DNA of 64,000 nucleotides from positions 63,716,366 to 63,780,365 of the forward strand of contig OX326958.1 of the NCBI GenBank assembly GCA_946800325.1, given 5' to 3'. The notes under the pieces were generated by a model. The model was not told the origin of the DNA. It did no database searches and was given only the letters and a program-made list of their open reading frames with translations. Shown here piece by piece: positions 57,497-64,000 of this stretch. Both the position numbers and the translations under genes were made by a program. Source of the stretch: Luzula sylvatica (taxonomy: Eukaryota; Streptophyta; Magnoliopsida; Poales; Juncaceae). How positions within the stretch are numbered: the stretch's first letter is position 1; each line of letters starts with the position of its first letter.

Positions 57497-60400
57497 ATGG
57501 ACGAGAACAAGGTTTCGGTATGCCGGTTCGATGGGCGAGACTTCGGTTACTGGACGATGCAAGTAGAAGCGTTGCTATGCCAGAAGGACCTAGAAGAGGC
57601 GCTATTCGAGACAAGGCTGAAAAGTATTACGGACGAAGGCAAGTGGAAGAAGATGAACCGCAAGGCGCTAAGCTATATCCAATTATCGCTGGCCAAGAAC
57701 GTGGCGTTCAACGTAGCGAAAGAGACGACGGCTTTCGGCGTCATGAAGGCGCTGTCCAACATGTACGAGAAACCATCTTCGCTAAACAAGCTGCACCTGG
57801 TGCACTGTCTTTTCAATCTGCGAATGACGGAGGGCGGATCTGTTGCGGAGTATCTAAATGCTTTTCAGGTTATTTCAAACCAAATAGACTCTTTCAAATT
57901 TAACCTTGGTGATGAGATGAAGGCACTCATGCTACTGTCATCTCTCCCGGAGAACTAGACGACGACGGTAGACGTTATCGGCGTCAAGGAGGATTTGACC
58001 TTTGAGGAAGTGCAGAACCGTATCTTGAATGACGACATTCGGCGAAAGGAGCGGAGCGAAGCCTCGGGTTCCTCGGGTTCGGCGTTGAATTTGGAGAGCC
58101 GGGGACGTGAAGGTCAGAGGAGCAACAACCGCGGACGAGCCAAGTCGAGAGGACGCAGCAAGTCAAGACCACGTGGCGAGTTGGAGTGCTAGAATTGTGG
58201 CAAGAAAGGTCACATGAAGCGGGACTGCAAAGCCCCGAGAAAAGAGGAGGTGGAATCGAGTTCTGCAAATGCTGTCACCGAGCAAGACACGGACGACGCT
58301 CTCATCTTGTGCGTCGACAACCCCGTTGAGTCATGGGTTTTGGACTCCGGCGCATCTTTCCACTCGACCTCGCAAAAGGATAAGTTCTTAAATTTCAAAT
58401 CAGGAGATTTAGGAAAGGTTCACCTAGCAGATGGAAAGCCTCTAAGTATATCGGGCATAGGTGACGTCCAGATAAAATCAAGCAACGGATTTAGATGGAT
58501 CTTGCGAGGAGTTCGGTACATTCCCGGTCTGAAGAAGAACTTGATATCCGTCAGGCAGATGGATAGCGAAGGCTACAAGACGGTGTTCGGGAATGGGTCG
58601 TGGAAGATTGTAAGGGGGGCCATGGTGATAGCGAGAGGTACGAAGACGGGAATCCTCTATCTTACCGATAATAGAGGAGATTGTTTGGCGTTCTCGGGAG
58701 CAGCGACTGATCCGATGTTATGGCACAATCGGCTCGGTCACATGAGTAACGAAGGAATGCAAGTGTTGATTTCCAAGGGTCTGTTACCGAAGGTAAAATC
58801 GGTACAAACAGGTTTCTGTGAGAACTGCGTGTTCGGCAAGCAAAGACGGGTTAGTTTTTCGAAGGCCGGACGAGAACTCAAGATGGGGAAGTTAGACCTG
58901 GTGCATACCGACGTGTGGGGGCCAGCTCCGGTCCAGTCCATCGGGGGTCACGATACTACGTCACCTTTATCGACGATTCAACTAGGAAGGCATGGATCTA
59001 TTTTATTAAACACAAATCTGACGTGTTTAATGTGTTCAAAAGGTGAAAGGTAGAAGTCGAGACCGAGACCGGCTTGAAACTGAAATGCTTAAAGTCGGAT
59101 AATGGAGGGGAGTACGACGATGCAGAGTTCAGAGGGTTTTGTGCGGAACAAGGAATCAAGCAGATTCGGACGGTTCCAAATCGACCTCAACAGAACGGGG
59201 TGGCAGAACGGATGAATCGAACTCTGAATGAACGAGCAAAGGCAATGCGATTACACGCGGGATTGCCGAAGATGTTTTGGGCGGATGCGGTTAGCACGGC
59301 TGCATACCTTATCAACCGTACTCTGATGAAATTCCTCAACCTCAAGCTACCTGAAGAGAAATTGAGAGGAAAGAAGATTTCTCTTGGTCATTTGCGAATT
59401 TTTGGGAGTATCTCGTATGTCCATATCGACGCAGAGAAGATGGACAAACTAGACGCGAAGGCCCAAAGATGTGTGTTCATTGGTTATGGATCGAATTACT
59501 TCAGTTATCGATTTTGGATCGAGGAATGTCGAAGAATAATTCGGTCAAGAGACGCAACCTTTAATGAAGGGGAACTCTACAAGAACAGGTTCGGTTCCGG
59601 AGGCGAATCGAAACCGGAGGAGAGTGTCCATCAAATCACGAGCAATGACGAGTCGAGCGAGCCCGAGGAAGACGAGTTTTCAGTCCAGGATATGACTGAA
59701 AATGAGGATGAAGACGTGCCTGAAATCGCGCAAGATGAAAACCCAGAAACTCCGATTTTGAGACGATCAAGCCGGAGAATTAAGCCTACAAACCGTTATT
59801 CACCATCACTCCATCATTTGCTGCTAACCGATGCGGGTGGACCAGAAGGATACCGAGAGGCGGTACACGGAGGTGATTCGGTCAAGTAGGAGCGCGCGAT
59901 GAAGGAGGAGATTGAGTCTCTCCGGAAGAACAATACTTGGGAAATGACCCGGTTGCCAGATGGCAAGAAGGTTCTGCAAAACAAATGGGTCTACCGAGTG
60001 AAGGACGAGTCAGATGGCAGCAAGAGATACAAGGCGAGGCTAGTAGTCAAGGGGTTTCTTCAGAAGAAGGGAATCGACTACACGGAGGTGTTCTCGCCGG
60101 TGGTGAAGCTGACGACTATTCACACGGTGTTAAGTATTGTAGCAGCAGAGGATTTGCACCTCGAGTAAATGGATGTCAAGACGGCGTTCCTTCATGGCGA
60201 TTTGGAGGAGGATATCTATATGGTGCAACCTGAAGGTTTCGAGATCCCGGGAAAAGAGGATCTTGTGTGCAGGCTTAAGAAGAGCTTGTACGGTTTAAAG
60301 CAGGCTCCAAGACAGTGGTACAAGAAGTTCGACAAGGTCATGTGTGATCGTGGTTTCCGCAGGGGTGACACCGACCATTGTTGCTACTACAAGAGCAGTG

Positions 60401-61191
60401 GAGAAACATACATTATATTGCTTTCGTATGTTGATGATATGCTCATTGCAGGTGCGAACATGAGGGAGATCGACAAGCTCAAGATGGAGTTGTCGAGAGG
60501 ATTTGAAATGAAGGATTTAGGAGAGGCGAGCCAAATTCTTGGGATGCGAATTACTCAAGATCGAAGCAAGGATACTTTCACAGTGTCGCAAGAGAAGTAC
60601 ATTAAGAAGGTGCTGGAGCGATTCCGAGTAGATGACGCCAAGCCGAGAAGTACCCCACTCGGCGCACATTTCAAACTCTCCAAGGCACAGTCACCGAAAA
60701 CCACGGAGGAGAAGAAGAGGATGGAGAATGTGCCGTATTCATCGGCAGTGGGTAGCCTAATGTACGCCATGGTGTGCACGAGACCCGACATTTCTCATGC
60801 AGTGGGAGTCGTGAGCCGGTTCATGGTGAACCCCGACATCGAGCACTGGGAGGCGATTAAGTGGCTACTGAGATACTTGAAGGACACCGCAAGCATGGCG
60901 CTGTGCTACAAGAAAGGTGGCACGAGTTTGCAAGGCTTTGTAGATGCTGACCTAGGAGGTGATGTGGATAGTCGGAAGAGCACTTCCGGTTATATCTTCA
61001 CGATGGGAGGCACGGCGGTGAGTTGGATGCACATCCAACTGAAGTATCACTACATCCGGGAACTTGTGAATGACGGGATCTTATCGCTGGAGAAGATCCA
61101 AGGTGCCAAGAACGCTGCAGATATGTTGACCAAGGAAGTCCCCACCGACAAGCTGAGGCTGTGCGTCGCCTCAGTGGGGCTGGTCACGTAA
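57497..61191 (+). pseudogene. Defective gag-pol of copia-2
   Basis: ATG 57497 opens a copia gag; a CCHC knuckle lies at 58185-58230, protease DSGAS at about 58342, integrase with HTDVWGP, KSDNGGEY and AERMNRT, and reverse transcriptase with FLHGDLEEDIYM and the YVDDML catalytic motif at about 60427. Stops lie at 57956 (TAG), 58190 (TAG, inside the knuckle), 59044 (TGA), 59887 (TAG) and 60166 (TAA). One base is lost near 58950 in the integrase core. RNase H jumps from SWM to HIQLKYHYIRELV, a deletion of the catalytic middle. Four stops sit where Trp and one where Gln is expected. No functional polyprotein can be made. Confidence 0.93.
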
Positions 61192-61277
61192 ACCATGGGA
61201 GCTGTCGCCGGACTCAAGGAAGTCCCGCTCGGGACGGGAGAAAAGGAGATTGGTGCAAAAATCTCCAAGTGGGAGAT

Positions 61278-61635
61278 TGTTGTGGTATGGAGACTTTTGG
61301 AAACCCGAGGATTAGGAAATTGGAAAAAGAAAACCTTGAAGAGATAAGAAAGTTTTTCATATATTGATATTGCCATGATTGAATGGTAATTAAGGCAATG
61401 ATTATTTCCTTGTATTATTTCCTTGTATTGGGTAGGAGTTTAGCTATAAATAGAGGGCTAGGCTAGAGTTTTATTCATTCCAACAAAACACAATAATTTG
61501 TATTCTCTCTTTCTCCAGTATAATAAAATAGTTTGAGTGCCGGCGGCCGTGGTTTTTTCCCTTCGGGGTTTCCACGTAAAATACTTGTGTCCGTGTGTTG
61601 TTTTTGCGTGTTTGTTTGCGGCGACGATCCTAACA
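61278..61635 (+). repeat. 3' LTR of copia-2
   Basis: Partner of 57097-57455, following the purine tract gtgggaga. Its end is the nearest repeat to WAK locus 3. Confidence 0.95.
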
Positions 61636-61679
61636 CAATATAACGAGGAGATATTAGAGGGGCAAGTATAATTTTCGTT

Positions 61680-61938
61680 TTTATAATAATAATGCTTGGT
61701 TAACTTGCGTGATTGGGCTTAGTTCTTGACCAACACCATAACCATTCAATATATATGTAATACATACATTAGGCTATCTTTTTTGTCCAACAATGTTACT
61801 ATGAATACTTTCCCAAATTCCCTAGAAAACTGACAAAAAGAAGACAAAATCAAAATCCAATCCAATCTAATTTAAAAGTTAACAAAACCCTGAAAAAACC
61901 ATGCCTGAGGGGATTCCTCAGAAGTAGCAAGCAATACA
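61680..61938 (+). promoter_or_regulatory. Proximal upstream region of WAK locus 3
   Basis: Conserved with the 26330-26617 relic, which argues that it is the native 5' region rather than transposon DNA. It contains an upstream ATG at 61899 in the context accatgcc that opens a short frame closed by TAG after 8 codons, 20 bases before the main start; the matching ATG in locus 2 is in frame with the gene. Individual promoter elements cannot be named with confidence. Confidence 0.5.
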
Positions 61939-62815
61939 ATGCCAGTGTTTGTTACAATGCTTATGTATATACTCCAATTCCGGCTGATCGTGCCATTCGC
62001 AAAAGCAGATCAGCCCATCATTGCAAAGAAGGGATGCAACGATACGTGCGGTGGAGTTTCAATCCCTTACCCCTTCGGAATGGGCTCGAATTGCTCCCTG
62101 AAAGGCTTCGAACTCTCCTGCGACATGATCAATGGCAGATACATGCCTTTCTTGGGAACATATGGGGTCTTGAACATATCTCTCTCCTCAGGTCAAATAC
62201 GTGCGAACAACAATGTAGCTTCGATATGCCGCGATGATGGCATATCTCTCAATCGCGCTTATGACTTGCCGCCTAGATCATCATTTGGGTTCAATAATGA
62301 GAAAAACAAGTTCATAGTCATTGGATGCAACATAACTGCCAATATCAACCTTCACACCGAAGATGATGGGTATAGTTTAGTGGGGTGTGGCCCGGGGTGC
62401 CCTAGTCCCGACACCGACAGGTTATCTAACGGATCATGTTCGGGAGTAGGTTGCTGTCAAACACCCATCCCTGATGCAACGAACCACTATGGTGTTGAAT
62501 TATACAAATTGGCTAATTTCACCACTATTCATTGTGGGTATGCTGTGCTGATGGAGTATGCTGAATTCGAGTTCGACACACGTTATATCACCACCGATGA
62601 GCTACTAGGGGCTAAAATGCCAGTAGTCCTAGATTGGACGATAGGAAATAAGACATGTAACGAAGCACGTCTCAACACATCCTCCTTTGCATGCATCACC
62701 AGTAACAGTCGTTGTGTGGACTCGAGCAGTGTCACCGATACACGTGGGCAGGGTTACCTGTGCAACTGCTCTGCTGGTTATCAAGGAAATCCATACCTTC
62801 ATGATGGGTGTAAAG
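61939..62815 (+). CDS. WAK-like receptor kinase, exon 1 (locus 3, partial)
   Basis: Exon 1 of a third WAK-like gene, 292 codons plus one base, then donor gttact at 62816. Signal peptide (residues 1-23, ending FAKA), galacturonan-binding domain with CGGVSIPYPFGMG, Cys-rich domain with CSGVGCCQTPIPDA, AVLMEYAEFEFDTRYI and the terminal CNCSAGYQGNPYL before the phase-1 splice, just like locus 2. EGF, membrane and kinase exons must lie beyond the window; intron 1 is over 1.1 kb. No stop or frameshift is seen in the exon. Several N-glycosylation sites (NCS, NGS, NFT, NTS) fit an extracellular domain. Reading past the donor runs to a stop at 62886, which is intron. Confidence 0.9.
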
Positions 62816-63743
62816 GTTACTCCCTATATGCATTAACAAAAATTACCAACATAAATTGCAACTTGCAAGGAGTAAAAAGGGATTAACTAATTTCTTTTTT
62901 CCTTCTCGGTTTAGTAACTAAAATTTATTTGGGGAGTAAATTGAGTCAGTTTGGAAGAAAACAAATTTGAGAAAAAAACACTTGGGTTTTATAGATCTTT
63001 TGTTAAACTCATCGTACATCATAAAACTCTATTTAACCAATTAACGTCCTTTGATTTAAATTTTGTTTTCAGTTTTAGGCGCCAATGATATGGTACCACA
63101 AGCATAACCAGTTCGATTATTTATTTTTTCAGAAAAAATATAGTAACTATGTTCTGTTGCGCCACGTTTGAAGACTTTTTGAATGTTTAAAATAATAATG
63201 AATTTATCTTTCAAAAAAATAAAATAATAGTGAATTTATAAGACTAGAGAATATTTTTCAAGTTAGATATCATTTATATACAATTATAATTCATTCGGGT
63301 GAAGGACGTAAGAAACTTCCTCGAAATTACACACAAAAAAAAATAAATAAATAACATTTACATCCGTATGAAGCTTGAGAAATATCATGCATTCCATTTT
63401 TATTATTTGTTCCCAAATTATTGTTCATTCTTTCTCAATTGTGAAAAGTAAAAAAGGGGAATATGAGTTTTTTTTTCGTCCAACAACCATTTTTATTTGG
63501 TGTTAACGGAACTTAACACACAACTTATGATTTTTTTATGCTACGCACTCAATCATTTGAACCATGAGGCTAGTGGCAACATAATTGATTCTAAATATAA
63601 TATCGAGTAAATTAGAAATAAGACATATTTATAAATTTTTAGATTATGTAGAAATAATAATGATGATCTATATATTGATATATTTATGGGAGAATTCATG
63701 TTATTTTTTTTTCTTCTATTTTTAGGAGTATACTATTATACAC
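62816..63743. other. Intron 1 of WAK locus 3
   Basis: AT-rich, no coding feature. 63480-63590 has weak likeness to the SINE family (aacacacaacttatgatttt, cactcaatcatttgaaccat on the minus strand). Confidence 0.5.
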
Positions 63744-64000
63744 TATGTTGCATGGATACGGATACGGGTAGCGTATCCGATAAGATACAGATATGGTGAT
63801 ACGACATTTTAAAAAAAAATCACGGATACGGATACGGCTATATAATTATTAATTTAATATATTTATATTATATATAATTAATAAATAAGTAATAAATTAA
63901 ATAATGAATTAATAATATTTTTAAATTAAATATCATGACAATAAATAATATCAATCAAACAATACAAGTATCATAAAACTATCATAAACTTGTTCTAGAA
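63744..64000. mobile_element. Partial hAT-like element at the window edge
   Basis: Starts tgttgcatggatacggatac and has subterminal repeats of ggatacg and its complement, as in plant hAT MITEs, followed by an AT-rich core. The right end is outside the window, so target duplication cannot be checked. Confidence 0.45.

Larger units (their letters stand above)
57097..61635 (+). mobile_element. Ty1/copia LTR retrotransposon (copia-2)
   Basis: LTRs 57097-57455 and 61278-61635 (about 358 bp, TGTT.GG...CTAACA), target duplication caata at 57092-57096 and 61636-61640, primer site tggtatcaggtc (57458-57469) for initiator tRNA-Met and a gtgggaga purine tract before the 3' LTR. The inside carries gag and pol on the + strand with five stops, one frameshift and a deletion in RNase H. 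By eye the LTRs differ at about 15 of 358 positions. It lies about 300 bp upstream of WAK locus 3. Confidence 0.97.

Noticed and set aside
62816..62886. Extra C-terminal codons of the locus 3 frame
   Set aside because: They follow a phase-1 donor placed exactly as in locus 2 (after GC-K/Q), so they are intron.

Overview
The window is nuclear DNA of a dicot plant. It is AT-rich, has plant GT-AG introns, two Ty1/copia retrotransposons, LINE, SINE, hAT, Helitron-like and Mutator-like elements, and no bacterial operon structure. The species cannot be fixed from the sequence. Cellular genes take up a small part of the 64 kb; most of the rest is mobile elements, several nested in each other, and their decayed remains.

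The backbone is a cluster of wall-associated receptor kinase-like (WAK-like) genes on the + strand. Locus 1 (852-9613) is a pseudogene: EGF exon, a large intron carrying a copia element, and a kinase exon split by a 621-bp hAT-type element and ended early by a TGA. Locus 2 (39142-47667) looks intact: galacturonan-binding exon 1, EGF exon 2, a 6-kb intron full of transposons, and a transmembrane plus kinase exon 3. Locus 3 (61939 onward) shows only exon 1 before the window ends. A fourth trace, a decayed 5' end, lies at about 26290-26617. Loci 1 and 2 are paralogues by duplication: introns, 3' flanks and a convergent minus-strand intronless gene family downstream all match. Comparing them gives natural 'empty sites' that date and delimit many insertions.

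Region by region: 1-10.4 kb WAK pseudogene with a poly(A) retro-insertion, copia-1 and hAT-1; 10.4-13.8 kb two copies of an intronless gene, possibly a partitivirus-capsid-like endogenous sequence, plus a LINE inserted in a SINE; 14.2-14.8 kb a WRKY fragment with an altered WRKYGQK core; 14.9-19.9 kb hAT-2, a plastid-tRNA-like scrap and AT-rich DNA; 19.9-24 kb a tandem duplication, a 2.7-kb long-TIR element and MITEs in TA microsatellites; 25-28 kb SINE, WAK 5' relic and a duplicated shaggy/GSK3 kinase fragment; 28.7-32.0 kb a non-coding LTR element; 32.4-38.9 kb minisatellite, MITEs and two hAT elements nested in a duplicated WAK 5' end; 39.1-47.7 kb WAK locus 2; 48.9-56.7 kb the broken second downstream segment with CACTA-like, SINE, hAT and three Helitron-like copies (one of them in WAK intron 2); 57.1-61.6 kb copia-2; 61.9-64 kb WAK locus 3.

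WAK-like proteins sit in the plasma membrane, bind cell-wall pectin fragments outside and signal through a Ser/Thr kinase inside. Only locus 2 can be read here as a complete receptor. No gene set suggestive of a new multi-component pathway was seen. The most unusual material is the duplicated WAK plus capsid-like module and the finely resolved nested insertions.
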